Of a stretch of 35,417 nt of DNA, positions 16,368-25,168 are shown in pieces. The stretch spans positions 1-35,417 of IMG/VR virus record IMGVR_UViG_3300028883_000537; one strand, written 5' to 3'. This DNA comes from a virus. The stretch's first letter is position 1. Every line of letters starts with the position of its first letter. The position numbers were made by a program, and so were the translations under genes. The notes under the pieces are model-generated. The model was not told where the DNA came from, made no database searches, and saw only the letters and a list, made by a program, of their open reading frames with translations.

Positions 16368-19300
16368 TTAATACAATAAATTTAAAACACTTCTTTTTTT
16401 AGTTTTTATTTTCTTTTTTCTTTTGGTCTTTTTTGCATACCAACCTTTAGCAGTAATTCCTTGTAACTCACCTTGGCTATCAATTGCAAATTTTGACTTC
16501 TCAATAAACGCCTCTTTCAATCTTAGTGCTTTTGTCTTTGATGGTTGATAGAATTTATTTAGGTTTTTTGGTAATGACTTTTGTACAATCTTAGCCTTAC
16601 CCTTACCCTTTCTGACTTTGAAGCTTCTTGCTGCTGAGTGGTCTACTGCCCTACCACCTAATTTAATTGCAGAATAAATGTTCCTTTTTTCAGTTGGTTT
16701 ATTTAGTCTTTTCCAGTTACCTTGTGATAATATAAGAGTGTCATATGTGCTCTTAGTATCAACTTTCTTTTTAGGTTTTGGTTCAAGCTTAATTTTTTTA
16801 ACTACTGCTTTTTTCTTTCTTGTTGTGATTGGTGGTCTGTAAAATGGATCACTCAAATATGGCTTATAGCTTGGGGTGCCAACATATGGCTTATAGCTTG
16901 GGGTGCCAACATATGGCTTATAGCTTGGGGTGCCAACATATGGCTTGTAGGTTGGGTCACTCACATATGGCTTACGGCTTGGTTTTCCAACATATGGCTT
17001 ATAGCTTGGGTCTCCTGTATATGGTTTATAGCCTTTAACACCTATATATGGTTTATATGGTTTTTGTTTCTTATATGGCTTAGAAACTGGTAACCTAAAT
17101 GGTTTACCAAATTTATTATAATATATTTTTTTTGCATATCTAACCTTAGGTGCTTTGGATATAGCAGCTGTACCTAGTCCTATAGCTTTAGAAACATCTG
17201 GTAAAGGATCATAAAACTTAACTTTCCTAGATATTTTAGATTCAAATTTATATAGATCTTTAGCTTTTATTTTAGGAACTTGTTTTTTGCCTTTAACTAA
17301 ACCTAATTCTTTATCACTAATTCCTTCAAACATCTTTTTAAGCTTAATCTTTGGTGATTTCTTTGGTGCTTTCCCAACTAAGTCCTTTCCTAACTGCCCA
17401 AGTTCAGCTGAATAAATATTAAGTCTTTTACCACCTATAAGTGTAACACCAATCTTCTTTTTAGGTAATAATCTCTCACCTAAGGTAGCCACAACTTCTA
17501 ATTCACCAGTAGGCATACCAAATGGCTTGAACTTACCAGTTTTCACTTTCTCAAACTTACTATACTTCTCAATAAATCCAGGAGTGAAAGCATCCTTTCC
17601 TAATGCAGCTTTGTATTCTGGGAGTATGTGTTTTGGAATGCCTGAGACTGTTTGTTTTTCAAGCAACACAGCTTGTGGCTTACCTCTTACTTGTGCCTTA
17701 CCTGATAAAAAGTCTAGTAGACTACCTCTCTCCACATCTTCACCTATCCCAAGTCTGCTTACTCTTAGTTGTGGTCTTCCAGTAACCACATCAGGTGGTG
17801 AAGCATAAAATAATTGTTCTCTTAATGATAATGTTTCTCTGCCTTTACCTAATGAAATTGGCTTTTTGGATAGCTTACCAAAAATACCAGTCTCTAACAA
17901 ATCTTGTTGAGCAGTAACTAAATCTAATTCTTTTCCAACAAACTGTGCTTGTTCTCTAAAACTTGCACCAAAGGGTCCTTTTACTTGTTGTCCAGTAAGA
18001 CTAACTTTTTTTCCTGTAATTTGTTGGATATCACCTATTGTTTTTTCAAGTTTAATACCTTTTGAAAATGCAATTGACTTACCACCAAGTCTTGCTCTTG
18101 GGTCTATAACTTTTATACCCTTACCAATATCTATAGTTGGGAACTTGGTTACAAACCCACCTTCACCTTTTGCAAATTCAACCACATCTGCAATATCCTT
18201 ACCGGTCTTTTTTTCAATTATAGTTATTGCAGTTGGTTGCTTTTTTATAACAACTTTTTCTTTACCTAAGGCTTTAATAATTCTATCAACAGTCTTTTCT
18301 CTATCTAAAGATAATACATCAATATCTTTGATGTCCCTAGTAAACTGTGGTTTCAGAACTGATGTCTGTGCATAAGACCCAGCAATCACATCATCAGTAC
18401 CACTTACTGCACCAATAACTTTTTTCAATTCCTTACTTTGTAATTTTGGAATAATTGGTGCTTCTCTCATTGCTTCTTGTACAGCAGAACCATATTCAGA
18501 GACTACTTCTGATGGTTTTACTTCACCAAATTTAAGTGGTTTTCCACCAGCTCTTGCAATGTCTATATCAATTACCTTACCTGAACCTGACTTTACACCT
18601 TTAATTGTTTGTATTCCAAAAGCATCAGTCTTTAATGGAACAAACTTAGGTGATAGTCTAGTCACCCCAGCTTTGGCCAACTGGAATCCTTTCACTCCAG
18701 CTTCAAACCCAACTAACTCAGCGGTAGTAAGCAACACCTTTGCAAGTTCATACTTCTTGCCTGGTAGTTGGTATTCCCTTTTAATCATCTTCAGACCAGT
18801 TTCTTTTGGTGGTTTTTTAATACCTTTTTTTAGTTGAAACCAATCCTTACTTACCTCACCACCAATTGCACCTATGTCTGATTTAACTAACCCAATTATC
18901 TTTTCCCCTCTTTCTATCTTTCTTTTTTCTCCAGTAACAAGAAGCTCAGTACCTAGTCTAAATGGGTCTTCTTTTACTTTAGTCACTTCCTTTTTTATTC
19001 TTGTACTTACACCAACCAAGGTTTCCTCAACCTGTTTACCTCTCTTGCCTTCAATCTTTAATAATGAAAAAGGAGATAGTATGGCTGTAGGTATTTTTGG
19101 TTTTATTGATTTCACCTTTTCAACTATTGGTGAATATCTACCTTTAGCTTCTAAGCCAATTTCTTTTAGCAAAGTAGTTTTTGGTATCATTGATACTCTT
19201 TTAGAAGCAACAGCAGAAACTAATTTCCTTTCTGGTTTAGTTAGTGGTTTAGTAGTAATTGCACCAAACATTGTCTTTCTCATCTCTGGCTTATCCACAG

Positions 19301-19817
19301 GTTTAACCTCAGGCTTGACATCCTCATAAACAGTTGGGGCTTTATAGTTAGTAAATATTTTTTGTCTTAATGCAACTTCTTTCTGCACCTTAGCTGGTGC
19401 TTTCTCTAAAGTTGTCTTTTTAAAAATAGTAGGCTCTGCCTTTTTACCAATAGTAGATACAAATGATTTACCACCTCTAATTGTGGTAAACAATTCTTTA
19501 ACATCTTTAGATGTACTTACATCTATGTGTGGTACTGACTTACCAGTTTTTTGATCAATAGTATATTTCTCACCAGTTGGTTTCTCGTAAATCCTAGCAC
19601 CTTGTGTTGTAGTTCCAACTAATTTTGGTGCTGTGGGTGTAGAAACAGAGCTACTTGTAGATTTTTTAGAAACAGAGCTACTTGTAGATTTTTTAGAAAC
19701 AGATTTTGGCTTTGAATCAGTATATACAACAGTAGCACCTTTATACTTAGATAATATGGATTTGCCAACACTTGTCTTAGCAAACTTACTACTAATTCTT
19801 ACAACTCTTCTAGCCAT
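16368..19817 (-). CDS. Large basic KPY-repeat protein with a nucleotidyltransferase-like domain
   Basis: 1149 residues, highly basic, no signal peptide or clear membrane span. The ATG at 19817 follows AGGTGTGTCTG, better than the in-frame GTG at 19826. The N-terminus has two KKSTSSSVS units. Around residues 470-560 AGSYAQ, KDIDVL and IADVVEF match the Gly-Ser, DxD and third-Asp layout of the MNT nucleotidyltransferase fold. From about 920 to 995 run eight 9-residue units of YKPYVGTPS type. A basic, structured tail follows (KRKKKIKTKKRS). It heads a unit ending in the giant surface gene. Internal virion or DNA-associated protein is likely; enzymatic activity is speculative, since the Gly-Ser to DxD spacing is longer than usual. 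Confidence 0.75.
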   Translation of the reverse strand: MARRVVRISSKFAKTSVGKSILSKYKGATVVYTDSKPKSVSKKSTSSSVSKKSTSSSVSTPTAPKLVGTTTQGARIYEKPTGEKYTIDQKTGKSVPHIDVSTSKDVKELFTTIRGGKSFVSTIGKKAEPTIFKKTTLEKAPAKVQKEVALRQKIFTNYKAPTVYEDVKPEVKPVDKPEMRKTMFGAITTKPLTKPERKLVSAVASKRVSMIPKTTLLKEIGLEAKGRYSPIVEKVKSIKPKIPTAILSPFSLLKIEGKRGKQVEETLVGVSTRIKKEVTKVKEDPFRLGTELLVTGEKRKIERGEKIIGLVKSDIGAIGGEVSKDWFQLKKGIKKPPKETGLKMIKREYQLPGKKYELAKVLLTTAELVGFEAGVKGFQLAKAGVTRLSPKFVPLKTDAFGIQTIKGVKSGSGKVIDIDIARAGGKPLKFGEVKPSEVVSEYGSAVQEAMREAPIIPKLQSKELKKVIGAVSGTDDVIAGSYAQTSVLKPQFTRDIKDIDVLSLDREKTVDRIIKALGKEKVVIKKQPTAITIIEKKTGKDIADVVEFAKGEGGFVTKFPTIDIGKGIKVIDPRARLGGKSIAFSKGIKLEKTIGDIQQITGKKVSLTGQQVKGPFGASFREQAQFVGKELDLVTAQQDLLETGIFGKLSKKPISLGKGRETLSLREQLFYASPPDVVTGRPQLRVSRLGIGEDVERGSLLDFLSGKAQVRGKPQAVLLEKQTVSGIPKHILPEYKAALGKDAFTPGFIEKYSKFEKVKTGKFKPFGMPTGELEVVATLGERLLPKKKIGVTLIGGKRLNIYSAELGQLGKDLVGKAPKKSPKIKLKKMFEGISDKELGLVKGKKQVPKIKAKDLYKFESKISRKVKFYDPLPDVSKAIGLGTAAISKAPKVRYAKKIYYNKFGKPFRLPVSKPYKKQKPYKPYIGVKGYKPYTGDPSYKPYVGKPSRKPYVSDPTYKPYVGTPSYKPYVGTPSYKPYVGTPSYKPYLSDPFYRPPITTRKKKAVVKKIKLEPKPKKKVDTKSTYDTLILSQGNWKRLNKPTEKRNIYSAIKLGGRAVDHSAARSFKVRKGKGKAKIVQKSLPKNLNKFYQPSKTKALRLKEAFIEKSKFAIDSQGELQGITAKGWYAKKTKRKKKIKTKKRSVLNLLY
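16842..17057 (-). repeat. Eight tandem 27-base units coding YKPYVGTPS
   Basis: The stretch is exactly eight in-frame 27-base units. The three central units are identical in protein and nearly so in DNA, while the outer ones have drifted (YKPYTGDPS, RKPYVSDPT, YKPYLSDPF). This points to recent unit expansion. Pro/Tyr-rich repeats make extended, adhesive or flexible spacers. Confidence 0.92.
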
Positions 19818-19850
19818 CAGACACACCTATAAATAATAATCCCTGTCATT

Positions 19851-19904
19851 ATTATATATTTACAGGTTTATAGATAAATTATACACACAAATATTTTTAA
19901 ACAC
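19851..19904 (-). promoter_or_regulatory. Shared 54-base promoter module, copy 1
   Basis: It matches the module before the LamG operon at 45 of 54 positions with no gap. On the minus strand it begins TTTAAAAATATTTGTGTG and ends with the TATA-like AAATATATAAT. A start about 25 bases after the latter would leave a short leader with the GGTG of the KPY-repeat gene. Confidence 0.75.
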
Positions 19905-19910
19905 TTCTTT

Positions 19911-20555
19911 TTATCTCACATGCCCAAAAGTATTTATATTGGCTCTAATAATTTCTTCTAGCCTATTATCAGAAGTGATTTCCTCATAGGCAACATAGTA
20001 TTCAGAACCGAATTTATTTAAAAAGTCCTTGTGACTCATTGCACGACCGCTTACTGGATCAATATATATCTTTATATAACCTAACATATGCCCTAGTTCT
20101 TTATACTTATTATCTATTCTTATTGGGGTAAATTCATAACCCTGCAGCTCAATAATTTCCTCAAAAGCCAGGGACTGATGCACACAGTTATTAGTTTGTA
20201 GGTTATAATCATTGTCTTTATAGAACTTATTTAGCACATTTAAATAATTCATGTCCTGCAATAAATAGTCTACCCTATGTAGATTTTGGAGGCAAATAGT
20301 ATATTCATAATTCAGGTCATCAGCAACCCTGAGTGATATATCATATTTAGTAATCAAATCATAATACGCTAATTTAGTGCTTTTGATGTCCTCGCTAATA
20401 TTATTAAGTGCTTTATTTTTATTATCTAAAGTTGTGTTATATTTATCAACTAACAAGTTATAATCATTAATGGTGTTAAACAACATTATTGAAAGAAACA
20501 ATGTTATTGCACCTAATGTGCATACTATAATTTTTTCCAATTTTATTTTACCCAT
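19911..20555 (-). CDS. Membrane-anchored protein with a transglutaminase-like Cys-His-Asp domain
   Basis: 214 residues from the ATG at 20555, chosen because GAGGATGA lies just upstream and the gene then overlaps the integrase end by 8 bases. A membrane helix (about 9-27) is followed by a coiled-coil stretch to about residue 105. The C-terminal domain has NNCVHQS (Cys124), GHMLGYIKIYID (His156) and DPVSG (Asp166). That order and the trailing DPxxG are typical of transglutaminase- or papain-like enzymes. If active and outside the cell, it could cut or remodel cell-surface protein links during entry or exit. The domain is short, and the match is by motif only. Confidence 0.6.
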   Translation of the reverse strand: MGKIKLEKIIVCTLGAITLFLSIMLFNTINDYNLLVDKYNTTLDNKNKALNNISEDIKSTKLAYYDLITKYDISLRVADDLNYEYTICLQNLHRVDYLLQDMNYLNVLNKFYKDNDYNLQTNNCVHQSLAFEEIIELQGYEFTPIRIDNKYKELGHMLGYIKIYIDPVSGRAMSHKDFLNKFGSEYYVAYEEITSDNRLEEIIRANINTFGHVR

Positions 20556-21213
20556 ACAACTCATCCTCAATATTTTTGGTAGATAGCTCAATGTAAGAAT
20601 CAAGATGATTAATGTTAGTGTGTCCAGCTATCTTCTGTACTACCTTAACATTTTTCTGTTCATCCACAATTAGATTCTGTAACCTCAAATGCCTAAACCC
20701 ATGTGGATTAATGTTTAGATATTTAGTGCAATAGTAATATACTATCTCTCTTGTAAGATTGCCAAAGAGCAAATCTGTTTCCTTGAATTTCCTATTCCTA
20801 ATTGCTTTCTTAACTTTAGCCAGATAATTAATAATAGGAATTGTAAGTTGATAGTCTTTGTTCTTAAGCTTGTCAAAGGATATAGGGTATCTTTTGATAA
20901 CATTCTTACTGTTTGGATTTCGCTTCAGGTTCTGCAGAGTCACAATCAAAACTAATCTTTCCTTATCATACTGGAAATCATTGAACTTAATTAAAAGACC
21001 CTCACTTATTCTGCAACCTGTGACCGCTAAAAGACACACTAATGCACTGAATTGGGTTACCCTAAACTCAGAAATATTACAATCTCTCATTAAGTCAGGT
21101 ATGTTTATAATTTTATTCCTAACATCATTCCAGTTAAACTTATACACATTACTTGTATTAATAAATGCCTTACTATGTTTAACTTTACCTGTTACTTTGT
21201 CATAGAAATACAC
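20548..21213 (-). CDS. Tyrosine recombinase (integrase)
   Basis: The 221-residue protein shows the catalytic set: Arg68 in TGCRISEG, HGFRHLR giving His171 and Arg174, GHT giving His198, and Tyr207 in SYIEL. Lys97 may be the conserved beta-hairpin lysine. It is short, with only about 45 residues before the catalytic core, so the arm-binding domain is minimal. It starts at a GTG after TAGGTAGGTGAG. The catalytic frame is intact, unlike SSV1-type integrases after integration. Function: site-specific integration of the circular element into a host chromosome, or resolution of multimers. I found no attachment site by eye. Confidence 0.92.
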   Translation of the reverse strand: MYFYDKVTGKVKHSKAFINTSNVYKFNWNDVRNKIINIPDLMRDCNISEFRVTQFSALVCLLAVTGCRISEGLLIKFNDFQYDKERLVLIVTLQNLKRNPNSKNVIKRYPISFDKLKNKDYQLTIPIINYLAKVKKAIRNRKFKETDLLFGNLTREIVYYYCTKYLNINPHGFRHLRLQNLIVDEQKNVKVVQKIAGHTNINHLDSYIELSTKNIEDELYG

Positions 21214-21221
21214 ACACTCAC

Positions 21222-21290
21222 CTACCTAAAATACCCACTGTAATAATAAAACCACACTAAAACAATCACTATAGCTAAAAATCCTAACAC
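21222..21290 (-). CDS. Possible 22-residue membrane peptide
   Basis: A GTG preceded by AAGGTGG opens a frame with one hydrophobic helix (LGFLAIVIVLVWFYYY) ending just before the integrase ribosome-binding site. The nearby TATA box would put the transcript start inside this frame, which argues against it unless transcription begins further upstream. Confidence 0.25.
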   Translation of the reverse strand: MLGFLAIVIVLVWFYYYSGYFR

Positions 21291-21300
21291 ATCTACCACC

Positions 21301-21315
21301 TTATATATAATATTT
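21301..21315 (-). promoter_or_regulatory. TATA box of the integrase unit
   Basis: AAATATTATATATAA on the minus strand lies about 90 bases before the integrase GTG. The transcript would start near 21280 with a leader of about 65 bases. Confidence 0.5.
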
Positions 21316-21393
21316 AGACATTATACTATCTAAATGACTCAAGTTTGATTATTCAGATTCTAATATAATTAGGTGAGAAAATGTTTAAAAAGG

Positions 21394-21417
21394 TTTACAT
21401 TATAAGTATAATGTAAA
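21394..21417. promoter_or_regulatory. 24-base palindrome upstream of the integrase
   Basis: Two perfect 11-base arms, TTTACATTATA and TATAATGTAAA, flank a central AG. It lies in the roughly 310-base gap between the integrase and ATPase genes, about 180 bases before the integrase. It could be an operator, a terminator-like hairpin or part of the recombination site. The rest of the gap is AT-rich; apart from a TTTGAT/ATCAAA hairpin near 21488-21506 and the TATA box I see nothing in it. Confidence 0.7.
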
Positions 21418-21531
21418 TTGTTATTTAAACTAATTTAATTGGGTTGGTTTGTTCACAGAATATTTTTAACTAATATATTAAGCGGAATTTGATTAATTTT
21501 ATCAAACAAGTAATTTTCGCACCTATATTAC

Positions 21532-22575
21532 TCATTCGGTAAAAATATCTTCATACTTTTTTGTCAAATTAGCTTCTTTATTTATGCGTTTGGACACTGT
21601 CTTTCTATGGTCTTTATTAACTTTTTGCTTATTATTGTACTCACGCTTTAGCAGGGTAGCTTTGGTTACAGTCATGGTTGGAAATTTTTCAATCAATTTG
21701 GAGATAAGCACCCTACCTTTTGGGTTTAGATAAAATTCTTTATTTTTTTCTATCTCTTTGATATAATCACTAATTGTCATGTTCTGTTCCTTATCCTTAG
21801 TATCCATTAGACTATCAGCAAATTCATCAAGTATATGGTCTTGGTAGTCTTTCTTTGCTCGTTCATAGTTTCTAATTAGCTGTCTAAAGTCCTTTCGATG
21901 AAGTGGTAAGTATAATCTACTATTTGCTATTTTAATCATTTTGTAGATGTCTTTATCTTCTGATACCTTCTTAATATAGTGTGGATACACCCGTCTTATA
22001 TACTTATCAAATTTATTGATGGAATCTGCTTTTTTAGGGTGAATCACATACTCAAAAGAAAAATTACTAAAATCTTGACTTGGGGCAACACCTTTAAATT
22101 GGAAAGACCCAAAACTAAGTCTTCTTATTTCTGCAGACAACTGGGTTTCAGAGGGTAAATTAAAAAAAATAATTTGTCTTTTAGACCTAATAAGAGACAT
22201 TGTTTTCCCTAAAATTTTGGTTTCCTTCTTAAATGATTCTTTTGAGTTGGCATCAATTTCTAATTCTTCAAAATCAAGAGCTTCACCTATATGATTTGGC
22301 TTTTTAACTTTTTTTATAAAGTCTAATGGGTTGAAAACAATAGAGTGCTCATCAAATCTGTGTTCATCAGTTTTTTTATCAACATCAAGACACCAGCCAA
22401 AAAAAACATCACCCCAGGACTTCCCTGAACCAGTGTCCCCAAAAGTGATGGTGAAGGTATTATTATTAGATAGATTAGGTCGTCTCCACATTTCATAAAA
22501 TAAAACTTGTTGTATACCTTGAGCATATTTAATTGTATATGGTATCTTTAGTTTCTCATATAATAAATTCTTCAT
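21532..22575 (-). CDS. Zot/HerA-like packaging-type P-loop ATPase
   Basis: 347 residues. Walker A is GDTGSGKS at 46-53, an acidic strand LDFEELEID at about 100-108 is the Walker B candidate, and RQIIFFNLP (about 133-141) looks like the sensor strand. The later part is helical and basic, with a possible helix-turn-helix near the C-terminus. ATPases of this type drive DNA into virions or across membranes in many archaeal viruses and mobile elements. The start overlaps the previous stop as ATGA. It closes the operon that begins with the LamG protein, which supports a virion assembly role. Conjugative transfer is an alternative, but no other transfer genes are seen. Confidence 0.75.
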   Translation of the reverse strand: MKNLLYEKLKIPYTIKYAQGIQQVLFYEMWRRPNLSNNNTFTITFGDTGSGKSWGDVFFGWCLDVDKKTDEHRFDEHSIVFNPLDFIKKVKKPNHIGEALDFEELEIDANSKESFKKETKILGKTMSLIRSKRQIIFFNLPSETQLSAEIRRLSFGSFQFKGVAPSQDFSNFSFEYVIHPKKADSINKFDKYIRRVYPHYIKKVSEDKDIYKMIKIANSRLYLPLHRKDFRQLIRNYERAKKDYQDHILDEFADSLMDTKDKEQNMTISDYIKEIEKNKEFYLNPKGRVLISKLIEKFPTMTVTKATLLKREYNNKQKVNKDHRKTVSKRINKEANLTKKYEDIFTE

Positions 22576-23060
22576 AGTTCACCCTCTTTCAAGTCTAATA
22601 TGTTTTTAGTTACTTTCTCTGGAAGTCTGAACTCACCTTCTTCTCTACTACTAATATTTACACCAATCTTGTTCAGGTGTGGTGTAAGTATATTAACAAT
22701 CCTATGACAATCCTTCACAAAAATTGCTCTTGAGTGTTTAGATTTACTAGCTAGTTTATTATAATCAGCGTCAAGCTTGTCTAATATTATATTTAGTCTA
22801 TCTCTCTCACTCTCACTATTAATATAAGGCATGATCATGTTCGCTAGTCCATCAACTGCTAACCAACAAGCAGACACAAACTCAAAAACAAATTCCCTCT
22901 GTGCGGTAGCAATTATGACAGCTTTGGCACCATTATAACTAGCCATACAAAGATATTTATAATCAAAATTATTAACTGACTTAACATACTCATTAGCCAC
23001 ATTCCCTGGCTCACCGGTGCCTAGTCCGAAATTAGTTCCAGTTGGTTTTCCTGTTCCCAT
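22572..23060 (-). CDS. 162-residue hypothetical protein
   Basis: A Gly-rich start (MGTGKPTGTNFGLGTGEPG) leads to a helical domain with moderately hydrophobic segments (EFVFEFVSACWLAVDGLANM). The TGEPG-type start does not form a P-loop. It overlaps genes on both sides, so it belongs firmly to the ATPase operon and may be an accessory to that ATPase. No family recognised. Confidence 0.65.
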   Translation of the reverse strand: MGTGKPTGTNFGLGTGEPGNVANEYVKSVNNFDYKYLCMASYNGAKAVIIATAQREFVFEFVSACWLAVDGLANMIMPYINSESERDRLNIILDKLDADYNKLASKSKHSRAIFVKDCHRIVNILTPHLNKIGVNISSREEGEFRLPEKVTKNILDLKEGEL

Positions 23061-23314
23061 GTGCTTAACACCTCCTGCATCTTTGCAAGTATTAATGGTA
23101 TGGCTGAATTTATATTAGTCTGGATAATGATATAACCCTTAGTAAAATCGTTTTGTTCCATATCCATATTCAATTTATAAAACCGAACAAAGAAGTTATA
23201 AGCATCACTCAGACATGAAAAGTCGTGCTTAGCAACTTCCTTATCAAAGTGCTTGTACTTATCAATGACAAGCACCTTGATTTTCTTTGGGTCTATTATT
23301 ATTGAGTTATACAT
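23021..23314 (-). CDS. 97-residue hypothetical protein
   Basis: The product is mixed helix-strand, soluble, starting MYNSIIIDPKKIKVLVIDKY. GAGGATG precedes the ATG, and its end overlaps the following gene by 40 bases. The long overlap supports tight co-translation. No family recognised. Confidence 0.6.
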   Translation of the reverse strand: MYNSIIIDPKKIKVLVIDKYKHFDKEVAKHDFSCLSDAYNFFVRFYKLNMDMEQNDFTKGYIIIQTNINSAIPLILAKMQEVLSTWEQENQLELISD

Positions 23315-23341
23315 GATTTGTGCATCCTCTATTTATTCAAG

Positions 23342-24349
23342 CTACCCTGTGGGTGATGGCTCTGGTGCATTAGTCAGATCCACTACCTCTACTTGCTGGT
23401 CTGTAGATGATACATCACCAGTCATCACCTTTTTCATGTCTAAAACCTGGGATTTCATGCTAACCACTTGTGTTTGCATTTCAGTTATGGTCTTTCCTTG
23501 TTGGTACACTAAAAAACCACAAACTAAAACTAATAACCCAACCACACCAATCGCAATGATAGTGGTGTAGTCTTTTTTATCATTCCCTAGTGTCTGCTTA
23601 GCAGCCATATAACCATTCTGCCAAGACATATATATAAGCTTAGAAATGTGTTTGGTAATTCCAATACTAGTGAACAAATCATATATGTTCACAAAGGTAT
23701 TGTTCCTTTCGTAAAAACCCTCTCGTAATTCAACTAATTGTCTTCTGTATTCCTCTACTAATTTAATCCCTGTAAACTTAGGATTACCATTAGTCTCATC
23801 AATCATCAGGTCAGTTGCTATTATGTTCTTGATTACTCTTTTAGATTTACCTAAAAACGCAATCTTACCATATATCTTCCCAACAACCCTCTTGATTGCT
23901 ACCTTCAGAGTCTCAATGTTATCCGTATTTCTCTTGAACATAGCTAGATTACAAAGCTCAATCAATTCTCCGACTTGTTTTATTTCTCTGGTTAACCTGA
24001 ATTTCTTGAACAGAACACCAATCGGTAGGTCTTCCATTGCAATGTATACTGGAGTACCATCACTATCCTTTAAATGATATGCTTGTGGGAGATACACATG
24101 CTGGTCGTCATGCTTCTGTGCACCATTTTTAACTTTAAGAAAATAGTCTGGTGGTAATACTTTTAGTTTCCATTTTAGTTTTCTATCATTAGTAAAATAA
24201 AGCACCCAAACGCATTTATTCTTGTTCCATGGCATTTTAGATGCTATCATTTGTCTTAATGCTTTTCCACCTAATGCCAAGACCATTACTAATGCAAATA
24301 CTAATGTCATAAATAAGAAAACTAAAACTAATATTAACAATATGCTCAT
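23342..24349 (-). CDS. 335-residue bitopic membrane protein
   Basis: Helices lie at about 4-26 and 262-281. Between them is a roughly 235-residue soluble domain, and after them a coiled-coil (KTITEMQTQVVSMKSQVLDM) and a Pro-rich end. AGAGGTGAATAGATA precedes the ATG. The layout, two helices with a large domain on one side and a coiled coil on the other, suits a structural or assembly scaffold working with the ATPase downstream. No family recognised. Confidence 0.68.
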   Translation of the reverse strand: MSILLILVLVFLFMTLVFALVMVLALGGKALRQMIASKMPWNKNKCVWVLYFTNDRKLKWKLKVLPPDYFLKVKNGAQKHDDQHVYLPQAYHLKDSDGTPVYIAMEDLPIGVLFKKFRLTREIKQVGELIELCNLAMFKRNTDNIETLKVAIKRVVGKIYGKIAFLGKSKRVIKNIIATDLMIDETNGNPKFTGIKLVEEYRRQLVELREGFYERNNTFVNIYDLFTSIGITKHISKLIYMSWQNGYMAAKQTLGNDKKDYTTIIAIGVVGLLVLVCGFLVYQQGKTITEMQTQVVSMKSQVLDMKKVMTGDVSSTDQQVEVVDLTNAPEPSPTG

Positions 24350-24368
24350 TATCTATTCACCTCTTTAT

Positions 24369-24587
24369 TTATTCTTTAAATCCTATTTTTTCCATTTGCT
24401 TTAGATTGTAATCTGTTTTTGGTACCCAAATATTAGCAAATCCCGTACCACCTAGTGCAATTCTGATTGCATTTCTTGTGAAATAAACTCTGGTAATTTT
24501 ATTTACTACAATGTGCTCAAATTTACCAAGAAATAACAGACTATTATCCTCTAACTTAATCACATCCAATTTATTGTTTTTGTTCAT
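24369..24587 (-). CDS. 72-residue hypothetical protein
   Basis: The product is probably beta-rich and soluble (DVIKLEDNSLLFLGKF...). AAAGGTGATATATAT precedes the ATG. Tight spacing in the structural operon is the main support. No family recognised. Confidence 0.58.
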   Translation of the reverse strand: MNKNNKLDVIKLEDNSLLFLGKFEHIVVNKITRVYFTRNAIRIALGGTGFANIWVPKTDYNLKQMEKIGFKE

Positions 24588-24622
24588 ATATATATCACCT
24601 TTCTTTATATTTTTTTATTTAA

Positions 24623-25129
24623 TTAATTAAACAGCTTGTCTATGAATGATTTATTCTTAACTGATTCCTTGTTATTCTCATCCCTTGACTCAGATCTCCT
24701 AGTCTCCATTATTTGTTTAATTTCTTTTGTGGTTGCTGCTCTTAGTAGTGTACCTTTCTTTGACTTAGATATGCTTAAATATAAATTCACATTATTCCTG
24801 AAGAATCTAAGTAATTCATAGAAATTATAACCACTAATCAACTCAAGGTACTCAATCTGATCAATAAGTAAAAAAGTATCATGCACATATGGTAACTCAG
24901 ACACATCTAGGTTAGAATTAGATAAATCTCTGGTGTTAAGTTCAGCAAAATTACTGAACTTAGCCTTTTCCTCAAATCTACCAGTCCTCTTATCTTTAAC
25001 TCTAACTACATCATAAGATGTCTTAAACTCCGGATTTATAAAGTTATCAAGAATATGAAACTCGGATTCTGCAACCATTCTGTCTGGTGTCTCAGGGTAT
25101 GGTGTGTCTATATCATCAAATTCACTCAT
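24623..25129 (-). CDS. 168-residue hypothetical protein
   Basis: An acidic N-terminus (MSEFDDIDTPYPETPD) precedes a mixed domain and a charged tail ending SFIDKLFN. AGAGAGTGATATATA precedes the ATG. It has no membrane span. It lies between the LamG giant and the bitopic protein, so a virion or assembly role is likely by position only. Confidence 0.6.
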   Translation of the reverse strand: MSEFDDIDTPYPETPDRMVAESEFHILDNFINPEFKTSYDVVRVKDKRTGRFEEKAKFSNFAELNTRDLSNSNLDVSELPYVHDTFLLIDQIEYLELISGYNFYELLRFFRNNVNLYLSISKSKKGTLLRAATTKEIKQIMETRRSESRDENNKESVKNKSFIDKLFN

Positions 25130-25168
25130 TATATATCACTCTCTCTATTTATTAATAAATATAATTAT

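Noticed and set aside
16842-17057. Possible CRISPR-like array (regular repeats)
   Set aside because: Units are contiguous, 27 bases, in frame with a long gene and code for YKPYVGTPS; there are no spacers.
18874-19329. 151-residue plus-strand frame inside the KPY-repeat gene
   Set aside because: It is a shadow of the 1149-residue gene, with no ribosome-binding site and low-complexity content.
21214-21531. tRNA gene fragment as attachment site
   Set aside because: No T-loop, anticodon stem or CCA-like end could be recognised by eye.
21532-22575. Conjugation coupling ATPase
   Set aside because: No relaxase, pilus ATPase or other transfer genes occur, and it sits in the virion-like operon.
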